Both the position numbers and the translations under genes were made by a program. Below are positions 55,153 to 63,316 of a DNA stretch of 64,000 nucleotides, piece after piece. Every line of letters begins with the position of its first letter. Positions within the stretch are counted from its first letter, which is position 1. The notes beneath the pieces are model-generated. The model did no database searches and was not told the origin of the DNA. It saw only the letters and a list, made by a program, of their open reading frames with translations. Origin of the DNA: Bradyrhizobium altum (GTDB lineage Bacteria; Pseudomonadota; Alphaproteobacteria; Rhizobiales; Xanthobacteraceae); the NCBI RefSeq assembly GCF_020889705.1, contig NZ_JACMYP010000005.1:1-64000 (forward strand), given 5' to 3'.

Positions 55153-55827
55153 ATGGGTACCAGCATCAACTTCAAGCGTCCGGACGGCAAGGAAGCATCA
55201 GGCTATCTCGCCAACGCAGCGCGCGGCAACGCGCCCGGGGTCGTCGTGATCCAGGAATGGTGGGGGCTGCAGGACCAGATCAAGGGAATGTGCGACCGCT
55301 TCGCGCGGGCCGGTTTCGATGCGCTGGCGCCCGATCTCTACAAGGGCAAGGTGGTGCCGTATCACGACACCGACGCGGCCGGCAAAGAGATGAACTCGCT
55401 CGACTTCATGGACGCCACCACGCAGACGGTGCGCGGCGCCGCGCAATATCTCGGCAAGAACGGCGCCAAGGTCGGCCTGACCGGCTTCTGCCTCGGCGGC
55501 GCGGTGACCATCATCGGCGCCACCAAGATCCCGGAGCTGACCGCCGGTGTGGTGTTCTACGGCATTCCGCCGGAGCAGGCGGCCAAGCCGGCCGACGTGA
55601 GAATTCCGCTGCAGGCCCATTTCGCCACCAAGGACGACTGGTGCACGCCGGCACTGGTCGATGGTTTTGAGAAGGCGATGAGGGCCGCCGGCAAATCGCT
55701 GGAGCTGTACCGCTATGACGCCGAGCACGGTTTCGGCAACGAGCAGCGCCTGTCGGTGCACGACCGCCAGTGCGCGGAACTGGCCTGGGACCGGGCGACG
55801 GACTTCTTCAAGAAGCATCTGGGGTAG
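55153..55827 (+). CDS. Dienelactone hydrolase family protein
   Basis: This 224-residue alpha/beta hydrolase has the dienelactone hydrolase layout: catalytic cysteine in LTGFCLGGAV, aspartate in ATKDDWC and histidine in YDAEHGFGN. An EWWGLQ motif near the start (VVVIQEWWGL) is diagnostic for the family. It hydrolyses a lactone or ester, and the natural substrate is unknown. The ATG at 55153 follows GCGGAGGAA; the frame is open 30 codons further upstream. It follows the bc1 terminator and is likely independently transcribed. Confidence 0.9.
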   Translation: MGTSINFKRPDGKEASGYLANAARGNAPGVVVIQEWWGLQDQIKGMCDRFARAGFDALAPDLYKGKVVPYHDTDAAGKEMNSLDFMDATTQTVRGAAQYLGKNGAKVGLTGFCLGGAVTIIGATKIPELTAGVVFYGIPPEQAAKPADVRIPLQAHFATKDDWCTPALVDGFEKAMRAAGKSLELYRYDAEHGFGNEQRLSVHDRQCAELAWDRATDFFKKHLG

Positions 55828-55847
55828 TTGCGTCCTCAAGCGAGATG

Positions 55848-55981
55848 TCGTCCCTGCCGAGTGCGCAATTGCGCATGGGAGCAGGGACCCATACGCCGCG
55901 GCCGCGGCAATGGGCACATTGGCGGTTATCTCCCACGCAACTACGCCCTGTGGTTATGGGTCCCTGCTTTCGCAGGGACGA
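55848..55981. repeat. Palindromic repeat with TGCGCAATTGCGCA core
   Basis: TCGTCCCTGC and GCAGGGACGA are perfect complementary ends. GTGCGCAATTGCGCA and AGCAGGGACCCATA occur on the left, with TATGGGTCCCTGCT on the right. It separates the convergent dienelactone hydrolase and dioxygenase genes. Confidence 0.82.
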
Positions 55982-55988
55982 CGGAGAG

Positions 55989-56987
55989 CTAGTTCTCCGC
56001 CTTCACCCCGTCCCACCACGGACAGGTCCCCGACATCAGCTTGAAATTGCCTTCCAGCACCTGCACCGGCGCGCGCTTGCCTTCCGAGGCGGCGCGCATC
56101 CGCATCTCGCGTGCGACGGCGCGATTCTCCGCTGACAGCCAGACGCGCTCGTGGCCCCACAGGCTCGGGCCGTCATGCATCTCGAACGGCGTCCAGTTCG
56201 CGGGATCGATCTCGCGGCCGCCCCAGCCGCACTCGACCATGAAGGCTGACGGCGACTTGGCGTAGAACGAGGTCATCAGGTCGTTGGTGTGGCGGCCGAG
56301 CGTGACGTTGACCCGGTCTTCCTTCATCGCGATGTCGTAGGCCTGACCGACATCGTCGAGCGAGAACAGCTCCACCATCAGATGATGCATGCCGTTCGTG
56401 CCGGTCTCGATCAGCGCCAGCGAATGGTGGCGCGCATTGACGTGGAAGAAATAGGCGCGGAATGGTTTTTCGATGTAGTCGCTGAGGCCGAAGCCGAGCA
56501 CGTCGACATAGAAGCTCATCACAGGCGCGATGTTCTCGACGGTCAGCACCGCATGGCCGAGCCCGAGCGCGCCGGTGCGGAATCCGGAGATCGAGCGCCC
56601 CGGCCGGAACGGCGTGTCGTCGATCTCGGGGCCATGAAATGCCTCCAGGCGGTTGCCGGCCGGATCCCGAAACGAGATCAGGCCGTGCACCCGCCTGCTA
56701 TCTGCGAGCGCCTGCGGCTCGGCGGTCACGGCGACGCCGGCGCGCTCCAGCCGCGCCGCCAGCGCGTCCAGCGCCGCGGCATCCGCCACCTCCCAGCCGA
56801 AGAACCTTGTCCCTTCGCCCTGCGCACGGTCGATCACGATGCGCTGCTTGCGGTCGTCCATCCGGAAGGCGAGCAGCGAGTTGCCGCGCTCGATCGCCTG
56901 CAGCCCGACCAGGCCGGTGCCGAATTGCCGCCAGTCGTCGAGCGCGTCGGAGCCGAAGCCGGCATATCCGAGACCCAAAAACGCCAT
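55989..56987 (-). CDS. VOC-family extradiol dioxygenase-like protein
   Basis: This 332-residue protein has two vicinal-oxygen-chelate domains. The N-terminal domain (about 1-115) is MAFLGLGYAGFGSDALDDWRQFG, and the catalytic domain from about 120 has LGLGHAVLTVENIAPVMSFYVDVLG, FHVNARHHSLALIETG and AFMVECGWGGREID. The H, H and E metal ligands expected in 2,3-dihydroxybiphenyl dioxygenases are visible (GHAVL, HHSLAL, MVECG). It should cleave a catechol-type ring next to the hydroxyls. The ATG at 56987 is chosen because GGAGG lies five bases upstream, though 57002 is possible. No ring-hydroxylating genes are nearby. Confidence 0.82.
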   Translation of the reverse strand: MAFLGLGYAGFGSDALDDWRQFGTGLVGLQAIERGNSLLAFRMDDRKQRIVIDRAQGEGTRFFGWEVADAAALDALAARLERAGVAVTAEPQALADSRRVHGLISFRDPAGNRLEAFHGPEIDDTPFRPGRSISGFRTGALGLGHAVLTVENIAPVMSFYVDVLGFGLSDYIEKPFRAYFFHVNARHHSLALIETGTNGMHHLMVELFSLDDVGQAYDIAMKEDRVNVTLGRHTNDLMTSFYAKSPSAFMVECGWGGREIDPANWTPFEMHDGPSLWGHERVWLSAENRAVAREMRMRAASEGKRAPVQVLEGNFKLMSGTCPWWDGVKAEN

Positions 56988-57131
56988 CTGCGCCTCCACC
57001 ATCTGTCTGTTTTTTGGGCGGCTGACCGGCCGCCATTTCAACAAATCCTACGCGGTTTCCGGTCGCTTCAAACCCCGAAAATGCCTTCCAAGAGGGCGTC
57101 CAGGATTGGGGCAGGGGTGTTGGGCGATCCC

Positions 57132-57160
57132 TTGACACGGCCCGCGCCCGGTGGTGAGTA
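57132..57160 (+). promoter_or_regulatory. Candidate promoter of trpL-trpEG
   Basis: TTGACA at 57132-57137 is a perfect -35 element; 17 bases on, TGAGTA at 57155-57160 is a weaker -10. The transcription start would fall at about 57167, exactly at the trpL ATG. This fits a leaderless trpL transcript, as described in Sinorhizobium. Confidence 0.65.
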
Positions 57161-57166
57161 GCGGCC

Positions 57167-57217
57167 ATGAGCACCGTTGCCAGTCCATCCCGTCGTTGGT
57201 GGCCCACCTTCTCATAG
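57167..57217 (+). CDS. trpL: trp leader peptide
   Basis: A 16-residue open frame, MSTVASPSRRWWPTFS, ends with TAG and has two tandem Trp codons (57197-57202) close before the stop, the hallmark of a trp attenuator. It is far too short for the usual gene finders. No ribosome binding site is needed if the RNA starts at the ATG. It lies about 110 bases upstream of trpEG. In Sinorhizobium and Bradyrhizobium, the trpL message (rnTrpL) also acts as a small RNA and its peptide has its own regulatory effects. Confidence 0.85.
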   Translation: MSTVASPSRRWWPTFS

Positions 57218-57282
57218 GTGGCCGGTGCGTTTTCATTTCTCAAAAACGTCGAAGGTCGCCATCGCAGTGCGACGGTACCTTC
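57201..57282 (+). promoter_or_regulatory. trp attenuator region
   Basis: Two hairpins follow the Trp codons. The first joins GG-CCACC (57201-57208, one bulged C) and GGTGGCC (57217-57223), includes the leader stop codon and precedes a T-rich stretch. The second joins GAAGGTCGC (57251-57259) and GCGAC...ACCTTC (57269-57282), about 115 bases from the transcript start. Either could be the attenuator terminator; which one is not settled by eye. Confidence 0.6.
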
Positions 57283-57329
57283 CTTTGTCCTGTGTGGCGC
57301 TCTCTTCCCAAGTCTCGTAAGAGGATCAC

Positions 57330-59495
57330 ATGAACAGGACAGTCTTCTCCCTGCCGGCCAAGAGCGAATACCTCACCAATGGTGGCCTTGCGGTTGCGCG
57401 CGTGGTCGAGCAGTTCACCGGCGGCGCCAACCGCCTCGACGACCTGATCGCGCTGCTGGACCGCCGCCGCGGCGTGGTGCTGTCCTCGGGCACCACCGTG
57501 CCGGGCCGCTACGAGAGCTTTGACCTCGGCTTTGCCGATCCGCCGCTGGTGCTGGAAACCTCCGGCACCGACTTCTCCTTGCAGGCGCTGAACCCGCGCG
57601 GCGAGGTCCTGATCGCCTTCCTCGGCGACGTGCTGCGCGAGCCCTGCGTCGTGATCTCCGAGCGCACTGCGACGCGGCTCGCCGGCCACATCATCCGCGG
57701 CGCCGCGCCGGTCGAGGAAGACCAGCGCACCCGCCGCGCCAGCGTGATGTCGCTGGTGCGCGACATGGTGGCGGCATTCACCTCCAATGCCGATCCGCTG
57801 CTCGGCCTGTTCGGCGCCTTCGCCTATGATCTCGTGTTCCAGATCGAGGACATCGTGCAGAAGCGTGCCCGCGAGGCCGACCAGCGCGACATCGTGCTCT
57901 ACGTGCCGGACCGGCTATTGGCCTATGACCGCGCCACCGGCCGCGGCGTGGCGCTCAACTACGAGTTCTCCTGGAAGGGCAAGTCCACAGCGGGCCAGTC
58001 GCACGAGACCGCGCCGAGCCTCTACGCCAAGACCGGGCGGCAGGGTTTTGCCGATCACGCCCCGGGCGAATACCAGGCGACGGTTGAAGTGGCGCGCGCG
58101 GCGTTCGCCCGCGGCGACCTGTTCGAGGCAGTGCCCGGGCAGCTGTTTGCCGAGCCCTGCGAGCGCTCGCCGGCGGAAGTGTTCCAGCGGCTCTGCCGCA
58201 TCAACCCGTCGCCCTATGGCGCGCTGATGAATCTCGGCGACGGCGAGTTCCTGGTCTCCGCCTCGCCGGAGATGTTTGTGCGCTCCGACGGCCGCCGGGT
58301 CGAGACCTGCCCGATCTCGGGCACGATCGCGCGCGGTTCGGACTCGATCGGCGACGCCGAACAGATCCGCAAGCTGTTGAACTCGGAGAAGGACGAGTTC
58401 GAGCTCAACATGTGCACCGACGTCGACCGCAACGACAAGGCGCGGGTCTGCGTGCCCGGCACCATCAAGGTGCTGGCGCGGCGCCAGATCGAGACCTACT
58501 CAAAGCTGTTTCACACCGTCGACCACGTCGAGGGCATGCTGCGGCCAGGCTTCGATTCGCTCGACGCCTTCCTGACCCATGCCTGGGCCGTGACGGTGAC
58601 GGGCGCGCCGAAATTGTGGGCGATGCAGTTCGTCGAGGACCATGAGCGGTCGCCGCGGCGCTGGTACGCCGGCGCGATCGGCTGCGTCAATTTCGACGGC
58701 AGCATCAACACCGGCCTCACCATCCGCACCATCCGCATGAAGGACGGCCTCGCCGAGGTGCGCGTCGGCGCGACCTGCCTGTTCGACTCGGATCCCGCCG
58801 CCGAAGACCGCGAATGCCAGGTCAAGGCCGCGGCGTTGTTCCAGGCGCTGCGCGGCGATCCGCCTAAGCCGCTGTCGGATTTCGCGCCTGACGCCACCGG
58901 CTCGGGCAAGAACGTGCTCTTGATCGATCACGACGACAGCTTCGTGCACATGCTGGCGGATTATTTTCGCCAGGTCGGCGCCAACGTCACCGTGGTCCGG
59001 CATATCCATGCCCAGGACATGTTGAAGCAACGCGGCTGGGACTTGCTGGTGCTGTCGCCCGGGCCGGGTCGCCCGGAGGATTTCGGCATCGCGAAGACCA
59101 TCGACACTGCGCTCGAGAAGAAGCTGCCGATCTTCGGCGTCTGCCTCGGCGTGCAGGCGATCGGCGAGTATTTCGGCGGCCAACTCGGCCAGCTCGGCCA
59201 GCCCGCGCATGGCCGTCCGTCGCGCGTCCAGGTGCGCGGCGGCAGGCTGATGCACAATCTGCCCAATGAGATCGTGATCGGCCGCTATCATTCGCTCTAT
59301 GTCGAGCGCGACAGTGTGCCCGAGGTGCTGGCGGTGACCGCGACCACCGAAGACGGCGTCGCGATGGTGATCGAGCACAAGACCCTGCCGGTCGGCGGCG
59401 TGCAATTCCATCCGGAGTCGCTGATGTCGCTCGGCAACGAGGTGGGCCTGCGCATTGTCGAGAATGCATTCCGGCTTAACCCGGGGACAAATTGA
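57330..59495 (+). CDS. trpEG: Anthranilate synthase, fused TrpE-TrpG
   Basis: This 721-residue protein makes anthranilate from chorismate and glutamine in tryptophan synthesis. TrpE covers about 1-520, with FRLCRINPSPYG-like RLCRINPSPYGAL, ISGTIARG, EFELNMCTDVDRNDKARVC and GCVNFDGSINTGLTIRT. The glutamine amidotransferase TrpG follows from about 528 (VLLIDHDDSFVHML), with LSPGPGRPED and the catalytic C605 in FGVCLGVQAIGEYFGG, then HSLYV and FHPES. The fusion is typical of Rhizobiales. It is regulated by the upstream leader. There is no damage. Confidence 0.96.
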   Translation: MNRTVFSLPAKSEYLTNGGLAVARVVEQFTGGANRLDDLIALLDRRRGVVLSSGTTVPGRYESFDLGFADPPLVLETSGTDFSLQALNPRGEVLIAFLGDVLREPCVVISERTATRLAGHIIRGAAPVEEDQRTRRASVMSLVRDMVAAFTSNADPLLGLFGAFAYDLVFQIEDIVQKRAREADQRDIVLYVPDRLLAYDRATGRGVALNYEFSWKGKSTAGQSHETAPSLYAKTGRQGFADHAPGEYQATVEVARAAFARGDLFEAVPGQLFAEPCERSPAEVFQRLCRINPSPYGALMNLGDGEFLVSASPEMFVRSDGRRVETCPISGTIARGSDSIGDAEQIRKLLNSEKDEFELNMCTDVDRNDKARVCVPGTIKVLARRQIETYSKLFHTVDHVEGMLRPGFDSLDAFLTHAWAVTVTGAPKLWAMQFVEDHERSPRRWYAGAIGCVNFDGSINTGLTIRTIRMKDGLAEVRVGATCLFDSDPAAEDRECQVKAAALFQALRGDPPKPLSDFAPDATGSGKNVLLIDHDDSFVHMLADYFRQVGANVTVVRHIHAQDMLKQRGWDLLVLSPGPGRPEDFGIAKTIDTALEKKLPIFGVCLGVQAIGEYFGGQLGQLGQPAHGRPSRVQVRGGRLMHNLPNEIVIGRYHSLYVERDSVPEVLAVTATTEDGVAMVIEHKTLPVGGVQFHPESLMSLGNEVGLRIVENAFRLNPGTN

Positions 59496-59503
59496 TTTGG
59501 ACC

Positions 59504-59585
59504 GTCATTGCGAGCGCAGCGAAGCAATCCACGCCTCCTCCGCGGAGAGGTGTATTGCTTCGTCGCTTGCACTCCTCGCAATGAC
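59504..59585. repeat. Palindromic repeat, CGTCATTGCGAG family
   Basis: CGTCATTGCGAG on the left and CTCGCAATGACG on the right are exact complements, as at 18476-18562. It sits between trpEG and apt and overlaps the upstream part of apt. Confidence 0.8.
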
Positions 59586-59609
59586 GATGCGGAAAAAGGC
59601 GAGAGACCA

Positions 59610-60149
59610 ATGACCTTCGACCACGACATCAAGGCGACCGTTCGCACCATCACGGACTACCCGAAGAAGGGCATCCTGTTCCGCGACATCACGACGCTGC
59701 TCGCCGATGCCCGCGCCTTCCGCCGCGCGGTCGATGAGCTGGTGCATCCCTGGGCGGGGGCGAAGGTCGACAAGGTCGCGGGGATCGAGGCGCGCGGCTT
59801 CATCCTTGGCGGCGCGGTGGCGCATCAGCTCTCCGCCGGCTTCGTGCCGATCCGCAAGAAGGGCAAGCTGCCGCACACCACGGTGCGGATCGCCTACTCG
59901 CTGGAATACGGCATCGACGAGATGGAGATGCATGCCGACGCCGTGCAGCCCGGCGAGCGCGTGATCCTGGTCGACGATCTGATCGCGACCGGCGGCACCG
60001 CGGAGGGCGCGGTGAAGCTGCTGCGCCAAATCGGCGCCAATGTGGTCGCGGCCTGCTTCATCATCGACCTGCCCGATCTCGGCGGCGCCGCCAAGCTGCG
60101 CGCGATGGACGTCCCGGTGCGCACGCTAATGGCGTTCGAAGGGCATTAG
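59610..60149 (+). CDS. apt: Adenine phosphoribosyltransferase
   Basis: This 179-residue purine-salvage enzyme makes AMP from adenine and PRPP. The PRPP-binding motif is [19 protein letters not shown], and [10 protein letters not shown] and [17 protein letters not shown] are standard. The start at 59610 avoids an upstream in-frame extension that lies in the palindromic repeat. Its Pfam length and motif set are normal. Confidence 0.94.
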   Translation: MTFDHDIKATVRTITDYPKKGILFRDITTLLADARAFRRAVDELVHPWAGAKVDKVAGIEARGFILGGAVAHQLSAGFVPIRKKGKLPHTTVRIAYSLEYGIDEMEMHADAVQPGERVILVDDLIATGGTAEGAVKLLRQIGANVVAACFIIDLPDLGGAAKLRAMDVPVRTLMAFEGH

Positions 60150-60168
60150 CGGCAATTTTTTCACCTGC

Positions 60169-60307
60169 GTCGTCCCGGCCTAGTGCCCAATTGCGCACGG
60201 GAGCCGGGACCCATAACCACGAATAGTGATTGTGGAACGACGCTATAGCCCCAGCCTTCGCCAAACGCATAGCGGTGGTTGTGGGTCCCGGCTTTCGCCG
60301 GGACGAC
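60169..60307. repeat. Palindromic repeat, GGGACCCATAACCAC family
   Basis: GTCGTCCCGGC and GCCGGGACGAC form perfect 11-base outer arms. Inside are CCCAATTGCGCACGGG and GCCGGGACCCATAACCAC, with GTGGTTGTGGGTCCCGGC on the other side. It separates the convergent apt and ATPase genes. Confidence 0.82.
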
Positions 60308-60309
60308 AG

Positions 60310-60978
60310 TCATCCCCGCTGCAGCAGCATGCTCAGCTCGAGATCGCGGAACGTGGTGTAGTTCTTCCGGATCCACTGATGCAGCTCGGTCGATGAGTCC
60401 TTCTCCTGGCGCAGATAGCCGGTGAAGGAGAAGGTCAGCCGGTCGATATAGGTCTTCAGGAACACCGGCAGCGCGCGGAAGCGCAGCACCCGGCTGCCGG
60501 TCATGACGGGCGGCAGCTCGCCGCGCACCACGAATTCATTGTCGATGACGATGAGCGCGTTCGGCGGGATCATGCCCTGCAGCGTCTGGTAGCCGTGCAC
60601 CGAGGCGCGGTCGGTATCCGCCACATACAGGATCACAGGCGAGACGCGGCGGCGCAGCGCCTCTTTCATCAGCCCGATCTGGTCGACCATTTTGAAGAAT
60701 TCGTCGAAGGCGTGGTAGCCGAGGTCGATCACCTTGACGATGCCGTCATTGACGATGACGCGGTCCATCAGCTGCATCTTGCCGTAGGTGTCGATCACGT
60801 CGGCGGTTTCGGTGATCCGTGGCAGATAGTCGAGCAGCGACGGCTCCTTCAGATTGATGTCGTAGCAGACGACGTCGCCGTTCTTCAGCAGCAGGAATTC
60901 GCCGAGCAGCCGCGCGATCAGCGTCTTGCCGACCTGCGGGCGGGGCGAGCAGATGATGTAAACGGGCGTGGACGACAT
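60310..60978 (-). CDS. MinD/ParA-like P-loop ATPase with degenerate signature
   Basis: This 222-residue protein starts MSSTPVYIICSPRPQVGKTL. The P-loop, RPQVGKT, keeps the GKT lysine (K18) but lacks the ParA-family signature lysine at position 13 (Arg here), so nucleotide use may differ. It aligns in register with the neighbouring ParA-like protein: LLDYLPRITETADVID here against LKRFHPDITEIVDMTT, and VKVIDLG here against VTVIDVR there. No DNA-binding domain or membrane helix is visible. It lies 128 bases downstream of its paralogue on the same strand, with four repeats between. The function is unknown. Confidence 0.72.
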   Translation of the reverse strand: MSSTPVYIICSPRPQVGKTLIARLLGEFLLLKNGDVVCYDINLKEPSLLDYLPRITETADVIDTYGKMQLMDRVIVNDGIVKVIDLGYHAFDEFFKMVDQIGLMKEALRRRVSPVILYVADTDRASVHGYQTLQGMIPPNALIVIDNEFVVRGELPPVMTGSRVLRFRALPVFLKTYIDRLTFSFTGYLRQEKDSSTELHQWIRKNYTTFRDLELSMLLQRG

Positions 60979-61032
60979 CGCCCGCTATATCAGGCCAAAT
61001 TTTCGCCCAATCCAGCCCCATCGCCGCCCTCC

Positions 61033-61120
61033 GGCGCGATTTTTTTCGCTGCCGGGCGCGACTCTTTCGCTGCCCGGGCGGGACTTTTCGCCCCCTGCGC
61101 GCGCGACTATTTTTCGCCCT
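61033..61120. repeat. Four tandem imperfect 20-25-bp repeats
   Basis: Four units occur at 61033-61053, 61054-61075, 61076-61095 and 61096-61120 with the rough consensus GGGCGCGACT-N-TTTCGC-TG-CCC. The last unit overlaps the stop codon of the ParA-like gene, and the rest fill the gap to its paralogue. They look iteron-like or centromere-like, but slippage or a disordered coding relic cannot be ruled out. Confidence 0.6.
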
Positions 61121-61850
61121 TGGCCGACTTGGCGCCGACCAGGTCGGTCAGCTTGATCCGGTCGAACTCGCTCCAGACATTGGCGAGCCAGTGCCGGACA
61201 TAGCCGCGCAGCACGAAGGAGTAGTTCGCGGCGTCGTCGTTGATGCCCTTGTTGGCAACGAATTTCAGGAACGGAACCGAGGAGACCTCGACCTGCTCGT
61301 AGGCCATTTCGTTGAGCTTCGGGATGGTGAGGTCCACGGCATCCTTGATGCGGTGGAAGTAGGAATTGTAGGTCGCCTGGTCCCACTGGAAGAACTGGGT
61401 GTCGTTGATGAAGTTCTTCACCAGGAAATACTTCGCGCCGCTCATGAAGTTGGCGGTCTCGGCGATCTCGTCCAGCGAGGCGATCGAGGGGCCGAGGATG
61501 TGGAACACGGCGAAGGTGATCTGGCCGGAGCGCGCGGCGTCGAGGAAGCCGATGTCGCGCAGCGAGGCCAGCGCGGGCGACAACAGGCCGGCGCGGACGT
61601 CGATCACGGTGACCGAGGAACCGGCGTTCAGCGTATCGAAGATCTTCATCTGGTCCGCGGTCGTCGTCATGTCGACGATCTCGGTGATGTCGGGGTGGAA
61701 GCGCTTCAGCGTGCCGCGCGGCGACTCGGTGTCGAACGCCCGGGTCTGTACGTTGTTGGCACTGAAATAGTCCAGGAGCGTCCGCGAGACGGTGGTCTTG
61801 CCGACCCCGCCCTTGTCAGCGCCCACCACGATCACAACCGGCTTTGCCAT
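61107..61850 (-). CDS. ParA/MinD-family ATPase
   Basis: This 247-residue protein has the deviant Walker A ADKGGVGKTT with signature lysine K13 and P-loop lysine K18. A switch-type region (VTVIDVRAG) and a helical C-terminal half follow. No ParB, MipZ partner or chromosome-partitioning gene is nearby, so it is not an obvious plasmid-type par system. It may be an orphan positioning or polar-localisation ATPase that works with its degenerate paralogue. The gene starts with ATG at 61850, and its 3' end overlaps the last repeat unit. Confidence 0.8.
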   Translation of the reverse strand: MAKPVVIVVGADKGGVGKTTVSRTLLDYFSANNVQTRAFDTESPRGTLKRFHPDITEIVDMTTTADQMKIFDTLNAGSSVTVIDVRAGLLSPALASLRDIGFLDAARSGQITFAVFHILGPSIASLDEIAETANFMSGAKYFLVKNFINDTQFFQWDQATYNSYFHRIKDAVDLTIPKLNEMAYEQVEVSSVPFLKFVANKGINDDAANYSFVLRGYVRHWLANVWSEFDRIKLTDLVGAKSAKGEK

Positions 61851-62013
61851 GGAAGTCCCTTAAAGCGCGCTCCCGACCGCGATGGCGATCGGCAAGTCCC
61901 CACACTGCTTTGGGCGCGAACATGGCAGAAACGAGGGAGAATTCAATTCCTTAAGGTGCCCATGACCGGCTTGGTGGGGATTTCCTTAATGGACTGAGTG
62001 GTCTAGGGCACGA
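61851..62013. other. Intergenic region between ParA-like gene and M48 peptidase
   Basis: This 163-base stretch, upstream of the ParA-like gene and downstream of the M48 peptidase gene on the minus strand, contains CCTTAA three times (61858, 61951 and about 61983). No terminator or other clear element is visible. Confidence 0.35.
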
Positions 62014-63282
62014 TCAGCGGTGCCGGCCCCAAGGGCCTTGAAGTGGGCCTTGAAGCGGGCCTTGCAGAGGATCCAGCGGTCCCAATGGTCCCTGTGCGGG
62101 GCTGGTGCCCGGCAGCGGCGGCGGATTGTTCGGTTGTGCAGGCGGCGTGTCGCTCCAGGGGCCGTGGGTCACAGGCGGAGGCTGATCGCCCGACACCGAC
62201 GGCTGTTCCGGCGTTTCCGTCGCCTCCGATGTCTCATCCGGCAGCGCCAGCGGTCCGGGATCGTGGCCGCCGGCGTATTTCACCAGGGCATCGACCCGGG
62301 ACTTCACCGACGGATGGGTGGCAAACAGGTCGGCAAAGCCCTCGCGCGGATTGTCGACGCAGAGTTCCATCACCGCCGAGGTGGCGCCCGGCAACTCGCC
62401 GCGGTTCTCGATCTTGCGCAGCGCCGAGATCATCGCATCGGGATTCTTCGTCAGCTCGACCGATCCGGCATCGGCGAGAAATTCGCGCGACCGCGACAGT
62501 GCGAGCTTGACCACCTGCGACAGCAGCCAGGCCAGCATGATGAGCGCGACCGCGACGACGATGACGATGATCGCGCCGCCGCCCGAGCCCTTGCTGTCGC
62601 GGTCCGAAGAGGATGATGACGATGAGGAGGATGACGACGACGACCAGCCGCCTCCGCGGCGGCTGCCGCCGCTCCACGACAGATTTGTGAACACGCGGAA
62701 GAACAACTCGCCGAAGAAGCCGACCACGCCGGCGATGATCACGGCGACCACCATCAGCTGCACGTCGCCATTCTTGATATGGGTGAGCTCGTGGCCGAGC
62801 ACGGCCTCGATCTCCTGGTCGTTCAGTGCCCTCAACAAGCCCGTGGTGACCGTGATGGCGTATTGCCGCGGATTCAGTCCGGTCGCGAACGCGTTCAGCG
62901 CCGGACTGTCCATCACCTTCAGCTTCGGCATCGGAATGCCGCGCGAGATGCAGAGGTTTTCCAGCAGATTGTAGAGCCGCGGCTGCTGCTGCCGTGTCAC
63001 GCTTTCGCCGCCGGTGACGGCGTCGATCATCTTCTGGTGGAAGAAATAGGCGATTACGATCCAGGCCCCCGCCGCGATCGTCGCCCATGGGAAGGCCGAG
63101 ACCAGATCGCGCGAGGCATGGGTCAGGTAATAATCGGCCGTGCGGCCGCTATCGATCATGACCTCCGCGACCAGCGCGCCGCCATAGACCAGCACGTAGA
63201 TCAGCAGGAACAGGCCGGCGAGCAGCAGCATCGAACGAAACTTGTTCGATGCGATATGCGTGTAGAGACCGTAGGCGGCCAT
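62014..63282 (-). CDS. M48 peptidase with Ser-rich linker and PLQG repeats
   Basis: This 422-residue membrane protease has a zinc motif HELTH (H164, E165, H168), three or four membrane helices (about 16-39, 67-81, 176-195 and 236-258) and third-ligand region SRSREFLADAGSVEL. Between helices lies a 13-serine run (214-226) next to GGSRRGGGW, and the C-terminus is long and Pro-rich with repeats of GPLQ (GPLQGPLQGPLQGP). The upstream co-directional LemA gene is the known companion of this family. It is longer than HtpX and probably acts in membrane-protein quality control. Confidence 0.87.
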   Translation of the reverse strand: MAAYGLYTHIASNKFRSMLLLAGLFLLIYVLVYGGALVAEVMIDSGRTADYYLTHASRDLVSAFPWATIAAGAWIVIAYFFHQKMIDAVTGGESVTRQQQPRLYNLLENLCISRGIPMPKLKVMDSPALNAFATGLNPRQYAITVTTGLLRALNDQEIEAVLGHELTHIKNGDVQLMVVAVIIAGVVGFFGELFFRVFTNLSWSGGSRRGGGWSSSSSSSSSSSSSDRDSKGSGGGAIIVIVVAVALIMLAWLLSQVVKLALSRSREFLADAGSVELTKNPDAMISALRKIENRGELPGATSAVMELCVDNPREGFADLFATHPSVKSRVDALVKYAGGHDPGPLALPDETSEATETPEQPSVSGDQPPPVTHGPWSDTPPAQPNNPPPLPGTSPAQGPLGPLDPLQGPLQGPLQGPWGRHR

Positions 63283-63316
63283 GACGGAGCGGCCTATTGC
63301 CGGCGCGCGTTGCGCC

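Noticed and set aside
60985-61386. Frame across the gap between the ATPase genes
   Set aside because: It reads into the repeats and the opposite frame of the ParA-like gene; no start or domain.
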